The position numbers and the translations under genes are program-made. From Pantoea sp. alder81 (lineage in GTDB: Bacteria > Pseudomonadota > Gammaproteobacteria > Enterobacterales > Enterobacteriaceae), in NCBI RefSeq assembly GCF_020179835.1, contig NZ_JAIUDA010000006.1, forward strand, positions 124,001-188,000: 64,000 bases of DNA. The letters are read 5' to 3'. The notes beneath the pieces were generated by a model. That model had not been told where the DNA came from. It was given only the letters and a program-made list of their open reading frames with translations, and searched no databases. This document shows positions 26,260 through 36,221 of the stretch, piece by piece. Each line of letters begins with the position of its first letter. Positions within the stretch are counted from its first letter, which is position 1.

Positions 26260-26924
26260 GTGTCTGCGAGTTGAGTGACTTAAAGTAAATTGATGTTTTG
26301 ATGGGGGCGGGCGGAGGGTGATTTTTCGTAGTGGGGTCATTTTTATCCAGTATCAGCGTTTATCTTTCCGCCAAATTTACTGCTGAACGGATACAGCCAA
26401 CAGAGGCAATTATCAGGAGATTTCTCGCTTTTCTTTGACCCGAATGGTTGCAATGGTAATTAATGGAAGCTTTTTGACATTTTTAGAAAATTTTAGTGCG
26501 ATTTAGTGATGAGTGTTGGAAATTTGATTTAAATATTGGATAACAAGATGAATTAAAGCGGTTTATGCCAGCAATCACTTTTAGGTGGTTAAGGATTGAC
26601 CATTGTGATGGTAAGGGTTCAATAAGAATATGCTTAAAATTCTTGTGCCGCCTGTTGCTGTATGTTACATAGAGTGTCGAATTTCTATCCCTTGCTCACT
26701 TCAGATTTTGCTGTGAGCGTCGCAGTGAAAAATAATAAAAAGAGCTTACCTCACTACCCGTTAAGCGGACGCTTATGCGCACGCTTTGGCTCGCCACTCA
26801 TAGAGATGGCGCGATGAGGTTATTTAGGGGATAGAGCAAAATCGTTAATGCAATTTGGATGTGCTTCCGTTGTCTGGAAGCGTAGCGAGAGCATTTGCCA
26901 GATACATCATGCAAAGGAACTGAC
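26260..26924. other. AT-rich spacer between adhesin and capsule loci
   Basis: About 660 bases with no open frame I can support. It contains a short inverted repeat GCTTCC-GTTGTCT-GGAAGC near 26865-26883 and presumably the promoter of the capsule region 1 genes. No convincing ops element is present (see rejected items). Confidence 0.45.
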
Positions 26925-27104
26925 ATGAAGCAGGTTTTTTTTCAGGAGCAGCAAAGCGGCAGCATTTTGCCGGGATTGATCCCTTCAGTTTCTACCGTGT
27001 TGGTTGAGTGGCATCCAGCGCTTAGCCTCAACTCTCAGCATGACCCAATCGAATCTAAGAATCAGCAAATAGGGTGCAGAACCTTTGAGTCCCTGCGCTT
27101 TTGA
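26925..27104 (+). CDS. Possible small protein, 59 aa, upstream of kpsE
   Basis: ATG with AAAGGA 6-7 nt upstream opens a 59-residue frame starting MKQVFFQEQQSGSILPGLIP and ending TFESLRF. It has no signal peptide or membrane helix, and I do not recognise it. It sits about 130 nt before kpsE on the same strand, so it could be a small capsule-locus gene, a translated leader, or chance. The good ribosome-binding site is the main support. Confidence 0.3.
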   Translation: MKQVFFQEQQSGSILPGLIPSVSTVLVEWHPALSLNSQHDPIESKNQQIGCRTFESLRF

Positions 27105-27235
27105 TTACCCGTTGACTGAATAAAAATAACCAGCCTTGTACAAATTTTCGGCTGACCATGGAGAAGTGGGTGTGAGAGATATTGCCAAACCCGAATTGTA
27201 GTTTGGGCACCCCAACAATAATTGATGACTGTTAC

Positions 27236-28384
27236 ATGTTGATGAAAGTGAAGTCCGCCGCATCCACGATGCGTTCGCGTTTTCCTGCCATTTCACTGGC
27301 GGAAATCCAGAAGCACCTGGCGAAAATTATCATTCTGCTGCCGATGGCGCTGCTGCTGATCTACCTCGTGATCTTCAGCCAGCCGCGCTATATGAGCGAA
27401 TCCAAAGTCGCGATTAAACGTTCTGATGATCTCACCAGCAGTAGCCTTAATTTTGGCTTGTTGCTGGGTGCCTCTAATCCCAGTTCCGCCGAAGATGCGC
27501 TCTACCTCAAGGAGTACATCAATTCACCGGACATGCTCCGGGTGCTGGATAAGCAACTCGATTTCCATGAAGCCTTTAGCCACAGCGGGTTGGACTTCCT
27601 CAACCATCTGGCGAAGGAAGAGACCGCCGAGCGCTTCCTGCAGTATTACCGTGACCGCATCAGCATCGCTTACGACGACAAAACCGGCCTGCTGGATATC
27701 CAGACGCAAGGCTTCAGCCCGGAATTTGCGCTGAAGTTTAACCAGGCGGTGTTGAAAGAATCTGAGCGCTTTATCAACGAACTGTCGCACCGCATTGCAC
27801 GCGATCAGCTTTCATTTGCTGAAGCGGAGATGGAGAAATCACGAGCCCGGCTGGATGCCAGCAAAGGTGAATTGCTCGCTTATCAGAACAGCAACAACGT
27901 GCTGGACCCGGAAGCGCAAGCGTTGGCTGCCAGCACACTGGTCAATACCCTGATGGGCCAGAAAATCCAGATGGAAGCCGATCTGCGTAACCTGCTGACC
28001 TATCTGCGTGATGACGCGCCGCAAGTGGTGAGTGCGCAAAACGCGATCTCCTCCTTACAAGCACAGATTGACGCTGAAAAAGGCAAAATCACCGCGCCGC
28101 AAGGGCACAAGCTGAACCGCATGGCGGTGGACTTTGAAGAGATTAAATCGAAGGTGGCGTTCGATACTGAGCTGTACAAGCTGACGCTGACCTCGATTGA
28201 AAAAACCCGCGTGGAAGCGGCACGTAAGCTGAAAGTCTTGTCGGTGATAAGCTCACCGCAGCAGCCGCAGGAATCCACTTTCCCCAATACCCCTTATTTG
28301 ATCGCCTGCTGGTTGCTGGTGTGCTGCTTACTGTTCGGCACCCTGAAACTGCTGTTGGCTGTTGTTGAAGATCACCGGGATTAA
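27236..28384 (+). CDS. kpsE: Capsule export inner-membrane protein KpsE
   Basis: Polysaccharide co-polymerase/adaptor that spans inner membrane and periplasm and connects the KpsMT transporter to KpsD. From ATG 27236 it is 382 residues, the same as E. coli KpsE, which favours this start over the in-frame TTG at 27182. An N-terminal membrane segment (IIILLPMALLLIYLVIF) and a C-terminal one (LIACWLLVCCLLFGTLKLLL) flank a long helical periplasmic domain with coiled-coil character (about 170-330). The motif PQQPQESTFPNTPY before the last helix is typical of the family. It is the first gene of the rightward kpsE-D-C-S set. No strong Shine-Dalgarno site is visible. Confidence 0.93.
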   Translation: MLMKVKSAASTMRSRFPAISLAEIQKHLAKIIILLPMALLLIYLVIFSQPRYMSESKVAIKRSDDLTSSSLNFGLLLGASNPSSAEDALYLKEYINSPDMLRVLDKQLDFHEAFSHSGLDFLNHLAKEETAERFLQYYRDRISIAYDDKTGLLDIQTQGFSPEFALKFNQAVLKESERFINELSHRIARDQLSFAEAEMEKSRARLDASKGELLAYQNSNNVLDPEAQALAASTLVNTLMGQKIQMEADLRNLLTYLRDDAPQVVSAQNAISSLQAQIDAEKGKITAPQGHKLNRMAVDFEEIKSKVAFDTELYKLTLTSIEKTRVEAARKLKVLSVISSPQQPQESTFPNTPYLIACWLLVCCLLFGTLKLLLAVVEDHRD

Positions 28385-28395
28385 TTGAGTTCGTC

Positions 28396-30072
28396 ATGAA
28401 ATTATTGAAGTCACTGTTACTGCTTGCCGCCTGGCAAGCCACCACTGCCAGCGCGGCCGTCGATATTAATGCCGATCCGAATCTGACCGGTGCCGCGCCG
28501 CTGCCTTCGTTCCTCACCGGCCAGCAGAGTCAGGTGCAAAGCAGCGATGGGTTTGATAACACCCTGCGCCCGATGGCACCGGCGATGATGAGCCGCATGT
28601 TTGGCGCACAGCTGTTTAACGGCACCAGCGCTGATAGCGGTGCCACGGTCGGCTTCAACCCCGGCTATGTGCTCAATCCTGGTGACAGCATTCAGGTACG
28701 TTTGTGGGGTGCATTCACTTTTGATGGTGCACTGCAGGTCGATCCTAAAGGCAACATTTTCCTGCCAAATGTGGGACCGGTTCAGGTCGCAGGTGTTAGC
28801 AACAGCCAACTGAATACGCTGATCACCACCAAGGTGAAACAGGTTTATCAGGCCAATGTCAGCGTGTATGCCTCGCTGCTACAGGCGCAGCCGGTGAAGG
28901 TTTACGTAACCGGTTTTGTGCGCAGCCCGGGACTGTATGGCGGTGTCACCTCTGATTCCCTGCTCAACTACCTGATCAAAGCGGGCGGCGTCGATCCCGA
29001 TCGCGGTAGCTATGTCGATATCGTGGTGAAGCGTGGCAATCGCGTGCGTTCCAGCATCAACCTGTATGACTTCCTGCTCAACGGCAAGCTGGGTCTGTCA
29101 CAGTTTGCCGATGGCGATACCATTGTGGTGGGGCCGCGTCAGCACACCTTTAGTGTGCAGGGTGATGTGTTCAACAGCTATGACTTTGAATTCCGTGACA
29201 GCAGCATTCCGGTGACGGAAGCACTGAGCTGGGCGCGTGCTAAGCCAGGCGCCACTAATATCACCATCATCCGCCAGCAGGGCTTGCAGAAACGTAGCGA
29301 GTATTACCCAATCAGTTCTGCGCCGGGTCGCATGTTGCAGGATGGCGATACGCTGATTGTCAGCACCGATCGCTACGCTGGCACCATTCAGGTTCGAATC
29401 GAAGGTGCGCACTCAGGCGAACATGCGATGGTGCTGCCATACGGTTCGAGCATGCGTGCGGTATTAGCGAAGGTTCGCACCAACAGCATGTCGGAGATGA
29501 ACGCTATTCAGCTTTACCGTCCGTCTGTGGCACAGCGTCAGAAAGAGATGCTGGATCTGTCCCTGCAGAAACTGGAAGAAGCCTCGCTCTCTGCCCAATC
29601 CTCCACCAAAGAAGAAGCCAGCCTGCGTATGCAGGAAGCTCAGCTGATCAGTCGCTTCGTCAACAAAGCGCGCAACGTGGTGCCGAAGGGTGAAGTGATC
29701 CTCAACGAGAAGAACCTCGATTCGATTCTGCTGGAAGATGGTGACGTGATTAACATCCCGCAGAAAACCTCGCTGGTTATGGTGCATGGCGAAGTGCTAT
29801 TCCCGAATGCAGTGAGCTGGGAAAAAGGCATGAGTCCGAAAGACTACATCGAGAAGTGCGGTGGTCTGACGCAGAAATCGGGTAACGCCAAGATTGTGGT
29901 GATTCGTCAGAACGGTGCTGCTGAGAACGGTGAAGATGTTGACACTCTGAACCCAGGCGACGAGCTGATGGTTCTGCCGAAGTACGAATCGAAGAACATT
30001 GAAGTGACACGCGGTATTTCCACCATCCTCTACCAGCTGGCGGTGGGTGCGAAAGTGATTCTGTCGATCTAA
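28396..30072 (+). CDS. kpsD: Capsule export periplasmic/outer-membrane protein KpsD
   Basis: Wza-related export protein of ABC-dependent capsules, thought to carry polymer across the periplasm and outer membrane. 558 residues, equal to E. coli KpsD. The N-terminus MKLLKSLLLLAAWQATTASA is a Sec signal with Ala-X-Ala cleavage and no lipobox Cys, as in KpsD. A polysaccharide-export domain starts at NPGDSIQVRLWG (about 95), followed by SLBB-type domains (VYVTGFVRSPGLYGGV, later VMVHGEVLFPNAVSW). It begins 11 nt after the kpsE stop. Confidence 0.95.
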   Translation: MKLLKSLLLLAAWQATTASAAVDINADPNLTGAAPLPSFLTGQQSQVQSSDGFDNTLRPMAPAMMSRMFGAQLFNGTSADSGATVGFNPGYVLNPGDSIQVRLWGAFTFDGALQVDPKGNIFLPNVGPVQVAGVSNSQLNTLITTKVKQVYQANVSVYASLLQAQPVKVYVTGFVRSPGLYGGVTSDSLLNYLIKAGGVDPDRGSYVDIVVKRGNRVRSSINLYDFLLNGKLGLSQFADGDTIVVGPRQHTFSVQGDVFNSYDFEFRDSSIPVTEALSWARAKPGATNITIIRQQGLQKRSEYYPISSAPGRMLQDGDTLIVSTDRYAGTIQVRIEGAHSGEHAMVLPYGSSMRAVLAKVRTNSMSEMNAIQLYRPSVAQRQKEMLDLSLQKLEEASLSAQSSTKEEASLRMQEAQLISRFVNKARNVVPKGEVILNEKNLDSILLEDGDVINIPQKTSLVMVHGEVLFPNAVSWEKGMSPKDYIEKCGGLTQKSGNAKIVVIRQNGAAENGEDVDTLNPGDELMVLPKYESKNIEVTRGISTILYQLAVGAKVILSI

Positions 30073-30084
30073 GGATAAAGAGAC

Positions 30085-32112
30085 ATGATTGGTATTTTCT
30101 CATCGGGTATTTGGCGTATTCCGCATCTGGAAAATTTTCTGGCACAGCCGTGTCAGAAGCTTTCTCCGATGCGTCCAATACCCGCTGAGATTGATACTGT
30201 CGCGGTGTGGGGCCATCGCCCAAGCGCGCGCAAGCCGGTGGAATTAGCACGGGCGGCGGGTAAACCAATTCTCCGTCTCGAAGACGGTTTTATCCGCTCG
30301 CTAGATTTGGGGGTGAGCGGGGCACCGCCACTCTCAATGGTGCTGGACGATGAAGGGATCTATTACGATGCCCGCCGACCAAGTGCGCTGGAGCGTTTGA
30401 TCCATCAACGCGAAGAAAATCGGGCATTAGTCGCTGAAGCGAAAGAAGCGATCCACACCATCGTTACGGAAGATCTTTCCAAATATAACCAGGCTCCGGC
30501 ATTCATCGCCGGGGAGAGCCTGACCAGTAACTTAGTGCTGGTGGTGGATCAAACGTTTGGCGATATGTCAGTGACATACGGTAACGCCGGACCAGACGAT
30601 TTTATGGCGATGCTGGATGCGGCGATAAAAGAAAATCCATCATCGACCATTTGGGTGAAAGTCCATCCAGATGTGTTAGAGGGTAAAAAGGCCGGATACT
30701 ACCATCAGCTGCAATCGACGCATCGCGTACATTTGATGGCGGACAACGTCAGCCCGCAATCGTTGCTGCGCCATGTCTCACGCGTATATGTGATGACTTC
30801 ACAATATGGTTTCGAAGCTTTGATGGCAGGTAAGCCAGTGACCTGCTTTGGCCAGCCCTGGTATGCAGGATGGGGGTTAACTGACGATCGCCATCCACAG
30901 GCGGAGCAACTTCGCCAGCGCCGTGGAAGCTCAACGTTGGAAGAGCTGTTTGCTGCCGCTTATCTGCGCTACAGCCGGTATATCGATCCGTTGACAGGTG
31001 GAGCCGCAACTCTGTTTGATGTGTTGGGTTGGATGCAGCTACAGCGACGTCATCAGCAGCAGCGCAGTGGGCATCTATGGGCGCCGGGATTAACGCTGTG
31101 GAAATCCACCATCCTCAAACCGTTTTTACATACTACCGCCAATAAGCTGAGTTTTTCCCGCCATTGCCGTGCAGCCACGGCCTGTGTGGTGTGGGGAGTG
31201 CGAGGCGAGCAGCGCTGGCAGGAGAAGGCGAAATTACGTCAGCTGCCGCTGTGGCGGATGGAAGATGGTTTCCTGCGTTCTTCAGGTTTGGGTTCTGACT
31301 TGTTACCGCCACTGTCACTGGTACTGGATAAGCGCGGCATCTATTACGACGCCACGCGCACCAGCGATCTCGAAGTGATGCTAAATCACAGTGAACTGAC
31401 GCTGGCGCAGCAGTTGCGAGCAGAGAAACTGCATCAGCGTTTGGTTGAAAGCAAACTAAGTAAATACAACTTAGGGGCGGATTTTTCCCTGCCACAAGGT
31501 TCGCAGGGTAAGCGAATTCTGCTGGTGCCCGGCCAGGTTGAAGATGATGCCTCAATTCAAACGGGTACGCTTTCCATCAACACCAATTTGTCATTACTGC
31601 GCACGGTTCGTGAGCGTAATCCCGATGCCTTCATTATTTATAAGCCACACCCTGATGTGCTGGTGGGCAATCGCAAAGGGGATATCCCGGCGGAAGTGGT
31701 GGCGCAACTGGCTGACTATCAGGCGCTGGATGCTGATGTTATTCAGTGCATCCAGATGGCAGATGAACTGCATACCATGACTTCACTCTCCGGCTTTGAA
31801 GCGTTGCTGCATGGCAAGCAAGTGCATTGCTATGGCATGCCTTTTTATGCCGGATGGGGGTTAACCAATGATGAGCATGTCTGTGCAAGGCGCAAACGCA
31901 AGTTGGGGCTTGCGGATGTGATCTACCAGGCGTTGATTGCCTATCCGACGTATATCCATCCGCTGCGTTTGGCAGCAATCAGCGCGGAAGAAGCAGCAGA
32001 GTTTTTGATTCACGCACCGCGTGGACAGATGTTTGTTAATAAAAAGAAAGCGAGTTACCTCGTTAGGCATTATCGCAAGATGTTGATGTTTTTTAAGGTT
32101 AAATTCGGTTAG
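30085..32112 (+). CDS. kpsC: Capsule poly-Kdo linker synthase KpsC
   Basis: Beta-Kdo transferase that extends the poly-Kdo linker on lyso-phosphatidylglycerol, the lipid anchor of group 2-type capsules. The protein is 675 residues, the usual length, and visibly duplicated: two Capsule_synth domains carry parallel motifs, [16 protein letters not shown] and [15 protein letters not shown], then [13 protein letters not shown] and [13 protein letters not shown], then [11 protein letters not shown] and [13 protein letters not shown]. It starts 12 nt after kpsD with AAGGA upstream. In E. coli kpsU sits between kpsD and kpsC; here it is absent. Confidence 0.95.
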   Translation: MIGIFSSGIWRIPHLENFLAQPCQKLSPMRPIPAEIDTVAVWGHRPSARKPVELARAAGKPILRLEDGFIRSLDLGVSGAPPLSMVLDDEGIYYDARRPSALERLIHQREENRALVAEAKEAIHTIVTEDLSKYNQAPAFIAGESLTSNLVLVVDQTFGDMSVTYGNAGPDDFMAMLDAAIKENPSSTIWVKVHPDVLEGKKAGYYHQLQSTHRVHLMADNVSPQSLLRHVSRVYVMTSQYGFEALMAGKPVTCFGQPWYAGWGLTDDRHPQAEQLRQRRGSSTLEELFAAAYLRYSRYIDPLTGGAATLFDVLGWMQLQRRHQQQRSGHLWAPGLTLWKSTILKPFLHTTANKLSFSRHCRAATACVVWGVRGEQRWQEKAKLRQLPLWRMEDGFLRSSGLGSDLLPPLSLVLDKRGIYYDATRTSDLEVMLNHSELTLAQQLRAEKLHQRLVESKLSKYNLGADFSLPQGSQGKRILLVPGQVEDDASIQTGTLSINTNLSLLRTVRERNPDAFIIYKPHPDVLVGNRKGDIPAEVVAQLADYQALDADVIQCIQMADELHTMTSLSGFEALLHGKQVHCYGMPFYAGWGLTNDEHVCARRKRKLGLADVIYQALIAYPTYIHPLRLAAISAEEAAEFLIHAPRGQMFVNKKKASYLVRHYRKMLMFFKVKFG

Positions 32113-32151
32113 GAAAACCGATTCATAAAATAACAAAAAAGAAGGTTGATG

Positions 32152-33393
32152 ATGCACAGTAACGCTTTAAAGATGCTGCTGTCTGGGAAAAAGTATCTGC
32201 TATTACAGGGCCCGATGGGGCCGTTCTTCAATGATGTGGCCACATGGCTCGAATCACTGGAGCGTGAAGCTGTTAATGTAATATTTAACGGTGGGGATCG
32301 TTTTTACTGTCGCCAGCGTAAATATTTGCCTTACCTCAAAACCTCCAAAGAATTTCCATCATGGCTGCGCGATACGCATAAAGAATATGACTTCGATACG
32401 ATTCTTTGCTTTGGCGATTGTCGTCCTATGCATCAGGCGGCGAAGCGCTGGGCACAGGCGAAAGGGATTCGCTTTATCGCATTTGAAGAGGGTTATTTGC
32501 GCCCACACTTCATTACGGTAGAAGAGGGCGGGGTGAATGCGTTCTCTTCCTTGCCGCGAGATCCTGATTTTTATCGCCGTTTACCTGAAATGCCCGCCAT
32601 GCAGGTTGAGAAATTGAAGCCTTCAGCCGGTAAGCGTATTGGGCATGCGACATGGTACTACCTTGTCGGCTGGCGCTATCGCCATGAGTTTCATCAGTAT
32701 CGCCATCACAAGTCATTCTCACCGTGGTATGAGGCGCAATGTTGGATCAGAGCATATTGGCGCAAACAGTGGTACGGCTGGCGTCAGCGCAATGTGCTAT
32801 CACATTTGCAGAACAGTCTGGATCAACGTTATTTCCTCGCCATTCTGCAGGTCTATAACGATAGCCAGATCCGGAACCATAGCCCGTATGAGGATGTGCG
32901 CGACTACATCAACGACGTAATCTTCTCATTTTCGAAGAAGGCACCGCGTAACGAGTTTTTGGTGATTAAGCATCATCCGATGGATCGCGGGCACCGTTTA
33001 TATGGCCCGCTGATCAATAAACTCAGCAAAGAGTACGGCGTAAAGAACCGGGTGATTTATGTGCATGACGTGCCGATGCCTGAGTTATTAACTCATGCCA
33101 AGGCTGCAATTACGATTAACAGCACGGCGGGGATTTCAGCGCTGATCCACAACAAACCATTAAAGGTGATGGGGAACGCGCTGTACGATATGAAGGGATT
33201 GACCTATCAAGGGCATCTTAATCAGTTCTGGACGGCGGATTTTAAGCCGGATATGAAACTGTTTAAGAAGTTTCGTGGATATTTGTTGGCTAATACGCAG
33301 GTAAATGCGGTTTATTATGGGGCACTTAGAAAAAAAACAACTTCTCTTAGTAGTGATACGATTCTTAACAAAAGAATTTTTATTAGAGATTGA
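32152..33393 (+). CDS. kpsS: Capsule Kdo transferase KpsS
   Basis: Adds the first Kdo residue to lyso-phosphatidylglycerol, starting the linker that KpsC extends. 413 residues with motifs FNGGDRFYC, AFEEGYLRPHFITVEEGG, IKHHPMDRGHRLYGP and INSTAGISALIHNKPLKVMG, as in KpsS/LipB proteins. Three possible starts lie in a row (TTG 32146, ATG 32149, ATG 32152). GAAGG at 32141-32145 gives the best 6-nt spacing to ATG 32152. It is the last gene of the rightward arm; no clear terminator follows. Base composition falls towards AT at its 3' end, where the serotype-specific region begins. Confidence 0.94.
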   Translation: MHSNALKMLLSGKKYLLLQGPMGPFFNDVATWLESLEREAVNVIFNGGDRFYCRQRKYLPYLKTSKEFPSWLRDTHKEYDFDTILCFGDCRPMHQAAKRWAQAKGIRFIAFEEGYLRPHFITVEEGGVNAFSSLPRDPDFYRRLPEMPAMQVEKLKPSAGKRIGHATWYYLVGWRYRHEFHQYRHHKSFSPWYEAQCWIRAYWRKQWYGWRQRNVLSHLQNSLDQRYFLAILQVYNDSQIRNHSPYEDVRDYINDVIFSFSKKAPRNEFLVIKHHPMDRGHRLYGPLINKLSKEYGVKNRVIYVHDVPMPELLTHAKAAITINSTAGISALIHNKPLKVMGNALYDMKGLTYQGHLNQFWTADFKPDMKLFKKFRGYLLANTQVNAVYYGALRKKTTSLSSDTILNKRIFIRD

Positions 33394-34202
33394 ATTTACC
33401 ATGCGGTATTTTCCATTAATCAAAAAGCATCATGGTTTTCAAATCAACAACAGCATTACATAAGATGATTTTATTTATTTTTAAAAAAAAGAATGGCAAT
33501 ATTGTATCTTTGGATGGATTTAATTGTAAGTGTTCGGTGTAAAGATTTCACGAGGATTAATAAGGAGTCATTGAAGATTAGTGATTTTGAGTTTTCAGAG
33601 TTAATTTCATAGGGTAATTATCCCTATGAAGGTATTTTTAAGAACATAAGGAATGAATTAGGAGTAAGCTCAGCCATGATTAATTTAATTGATCTATTTA
33701 AGTGGAGGGGGTTAGTAAAAGAGATGTTGATTTAGTAGAGCATTTATTGAATAAAGCTTACCTTTATGTTTCTTATTTTATAATATGTTACCCACGCCTC
33801 TAGAGATGTGCTTTATGCTCATATGAATATTTTATTATATAGATGCATAAATAGAGATTTAGAAATTATAAAATTTATGTGCGAAGAAAAAATAAATACT
33901 TTATATTATAAATCTAAATTACTGATGTTTAAGAAATATAAACAATCATTGCTTTTCATGAATTTATAATTTAGATGGCAATGTTGAATTATTTATAGAA
34001 TGTTATTTTAGGTCGGAATTGGTGCTATGATCGGTATCGCTCAGTCCGGTTAGTTATTTGTATTATTTTGGCGATCGATTAGATCGTACAATACGGGCTG
34101 AGATCCCTTAAGAAGTGATCTACTATTCCGCGTAGCTATTTACAATCAAAATAAAATGAGGCAAAGGAATGCCTCAAATAGCTAACAAGTGTTATATGAT
34201 TT
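33394..34202. other. AT-rich region without an intact gene, possibly decayed
   Basis: About 800 very AT-rich bases. Only short frames occur, the largest noticed being 33823-33969 (48 codons, MNILLYRCIN...). Several short frames in different phases (for example after 33661) read as plausible peptide pieces that would need frameshifts to join, which fits the remains of a lost capsule gene, but I cannot name one. The last 200 bases are less AT-rich and unlike either side. Confidence 0.4.
34146..34176 (-). terminator. Terminator downstream of the GT8-like gene (leftward)
   Basis: Read on the minus strand, TGAGGCA-TTCCTT-TGCCTCA forms a 7-bp stem followed by TTTTATTTTG, 27 nt beyond the stop of the leftward gene at 34203. 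Confidence 0.8.
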
Positions 34203-35177
34203 TTATAATGACTTTATTTTTTCATTGAAACACCTTACGACATGCATTTGCATACCAGCAAGTTGCATTGTATTTAATGGTCGCTCCATACAGAAATATT
34301 CAAACCCATCAACTTTAGAAGCATAGTCAAGCCATATGTTCCTATAAAGGTACATATGACTCCCTCCATTAAAAATAAACCATTTCATTTTATCCTTTTC
34401 GAGCTTCCTCCAAGGTTTAAACTTGGTTATGAAGTGAATGTTTTTGGTGTTGAAATGGAATTCATCATCGCTATCCCTAGTTGATAAAACTCTGTGGTTG
34501 TAAGCTTCTGGAATTTTCATAAAGCCGCCAGCGGTGCTTTCTATCAGGAAAGAAAATGCAATTTGCTCTAATAGTTTTGCTTGCGGACATTTTTTTTGAA
34601 GTAATAAATATGAATCAGTGAATTTTTTTTGCATGTTGTTTTCGGTATAAATCTTATTATTAAAACCAATAAAACCGACATTCATGTAATTAACATTGCA
34701 TCCTGATATCAATCCTTTTTTTGCGATATCATCAATGAAATCTTCAGGAACGTTTTCTTTTAATAAGTTAACTTTATTTGCCCAGCCGGAAAATCCAACT
34801 CCATTAGGTTCTATTTCTGATAGTATGTACTTTCCAGTGCATAAAATGTCATAGTCTACTTTGTATGAATATTCATAACCCATATTTCCCAAGTGAATAG
34901 GCAAGGCGTAATTATAAAAAACATCAACAGGCCAGTGGCCTTCATTCATAGAAAGAAATGTTTTTTCTATTCCATAGGCACTCAGATCTTTACTGTCAAT
35001 AAAATTGATACACCTTTTTTTTAATGTTTTCTTCATGTAAGGGGATATTTTATCTCCGTTAAAACATATGTAGAAGTCAAAAATTTCTGGGTTATGCTCT
35101 CTAATGCTTTCTAAAGCAACAAGCGCAGGGAAGTATATGTTTTCATCACCTGCTATAAATACAGCGCGTTTCATCAT
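34203..35177 (-). CDS. GT8-like glycosyltransferase of the capsule locus
   Basis: A 324-residue predicted cytosolic glycosyltransferase. The N-terminus MMKRAVFIAGDENIYFPALVALESI resembles the start of GT8 (LgtC/glycogenin-like) nucleotide-sugar transferases, and YKVDYDILC carries a DxD-type metal motif at about 110. Aromatic-rich segments follow (FSGWANKVN, FIGFNNKIYT). Substrate cannot be read from sequence. The ATG at 35177 has GGAAAG 9 nt upstream; the longer TTG start at 35198 contains that site and is rejected. It is transcribed alone, divergent from the acetyltransferase, and has its own terminator. Codon use is AT-rich like the rest of the capsule core. It probably decorates the capsule repeat unit. 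Confidence 0.7.
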   Translation of the reverse strand: MMKRAVFIAGDENIYFPALVALESIREHNPEIFDFYICFNGDKISPYMKKTLKKRCINFIDSKDLSAYGIEKTFLSMNEGHWPVDVFYNYALPIHLGNMGYEYSYKVDYDILCTGKYILSEIEPNGVGFSGWANKVNLLKENVPEDFIDDIAKKGLISGCNVNYMNVGFIGFNNKIYTENNMQKKFTDSYLLLQKKCPQAKLLEQIAFSFLIESTAGGFMKIPEAYNHRVLSTRDSDDEFHFNTKNIHFITKFKPWRKLEKDKMKWFIFNGGSHMYLYRNIWLDYASKVDGFEYFCMERPLNTMQLAGMQMHVVRCFNEKIKSL

Positions 35178-35462
35178 TATCTTTATCTTTCCATTCAACT
35201 AAGACAAATCCCATTTAATCTAATATTATCTTTTTGAAAAGCGTGGCGCAATGAGGATTGAGTATTCTATCTATAACCTTAACTAGAGAGCTAATAACCA
35301 TAGTTATAATGAGCTTGTACATTATAACGTAGAGTTCGATAGGAGGTCGTAGTTTTGTGGAGTAATTTTTGCTTGGCGATGGACTAAAAATGGTATCATT
35401 AGCAATATTACTGATATATTTGCAGCGTTGAGATTAATCCTACAGGTGCTTTGGTGAATTTT
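35178..35462. promoter_or_regulatory. Divergent promoter region between GT8-like and acetyltransferase genes
   Basis: About 285 AT-rich bases between two divergent genes; promoters for both should lie here. I could not pick a confident -35/-10 pair. No open frame of note. Confidence 0.4.
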
Positions 35463-36221
35463 ATGCTGACCGAATTGAAGTCGTTTAAAGATGAAAGAAA
35501 CAATGTTATAAACTATGAAGGTAATGTTATCGGAAATATGAAGATTACTTTTACAGGTTCTAATAACATTTTAAATGTGAGCAAAACTACAAGATTGAAG
35601 GGAATGACAATTTTATTTGATTGCAATAATGGAATATGCAATTTGGGCAATAACTCATTTTCTGGATTCATAAGAATCGGTCAGGATTGCACTGTTGAGG
35701 TTGGCGATGGGGTTACAGCAACTGGAGGGGTATACGTTTCCACTGCGGAAGGATCAAAAGTAAAGATTGGCAATGACTGCATGTTTGCCACAAACATTGA
35801 GATCAGGTCAGACGATGCGCATCCAATATTTGATGTACAAAGTGGAAAAAGGATTAACCCAACAAGAGACATTATAATAGGTAATCACGTTTGGATTGCC
35901 GGTAAGTCATCCCTCCTGAACGGTTCTGGTATTGGTGATGGTAGTATTCTGGGTTATGGAAGTATATTAAAGAAAAGAATACCTAACAATTGCATAGCTG
36001 TAGGTGTTCCCGCAAAGGTAGTTAAAAAAAATATAGCATGGGAGAGGCCTCACTTGAATCTTGTCAAACCTTTCTATAAACCTGATTCATCTACGGTAAG
36101 TAAATCAGATTTCTGGAATTTAACTCAAGAATGTGAGTTATTGGAAAAAGAAATAAAGATGAATTTATTCAGTCGACTATCATGCGCCTTATCAATCCTC
36201 TTGAGAGGAAAATCAGTATAG
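35463..36221 (+). CDS. Hexapeptide-repeat (left-handed beta-helix) O-acetyltransferase
   Basis: A 252-residue acyltransferase, probably O-acetylating the capsule or another surface sugar with acetyl-CoA. The middle shows hexapeptide-repeat periodicity (IRIGQDCTVEVGDGV, VKIGNDCMF, DIIIGNHVWIAGKSSLLNGS, IGDGSILGYGSIL) and ends with the classic IPNNCIAVGVPAKVVKK. RSDDAHPIFD supplies the likely catalytic His loop, as in the maa/CysE/WbbJ-type family. The C-terminal 50 residues are helical. ATG 35463 is preferred because GGTGA lies 5 nt upstream; TTG 35451 and GTG 35454 are alternatives. It is the only rightward gene in the capsule core, so it may be switched separately. Confidence 0.85.
   Translation: MLTELKSFKDERNNVINYEGNVIGNMKITFTGSNNILNVSKTTRLKGMTILFDCNNGICNLGNNSFSGFIRIGQDCTVEVGDGVTATGGVYVSTAEGSKVKIGNDCMFATNIEIRSDDAHPIFDVQSGKRINPTRDIIIGNHVWIAGKSSLLNGSGIGDGSILGYGSILKKRIPNNCIAVGVPAKVVKKNIAWERPHLNLVKPFYKPDSSTVSKSDFWNLTQECELLEKEIKMNLFSRLSCALSILLRGKSV

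Noticed and set aside
26862..26892. Possible JUMPstart/ops before kpsE (GTGCT ... GCGTAGCGAG)
   Set aside because: It lacks the GGCGGTAG core, and the rest does not align with the JUMPstart consensus, unlike the clear element before kpsM.
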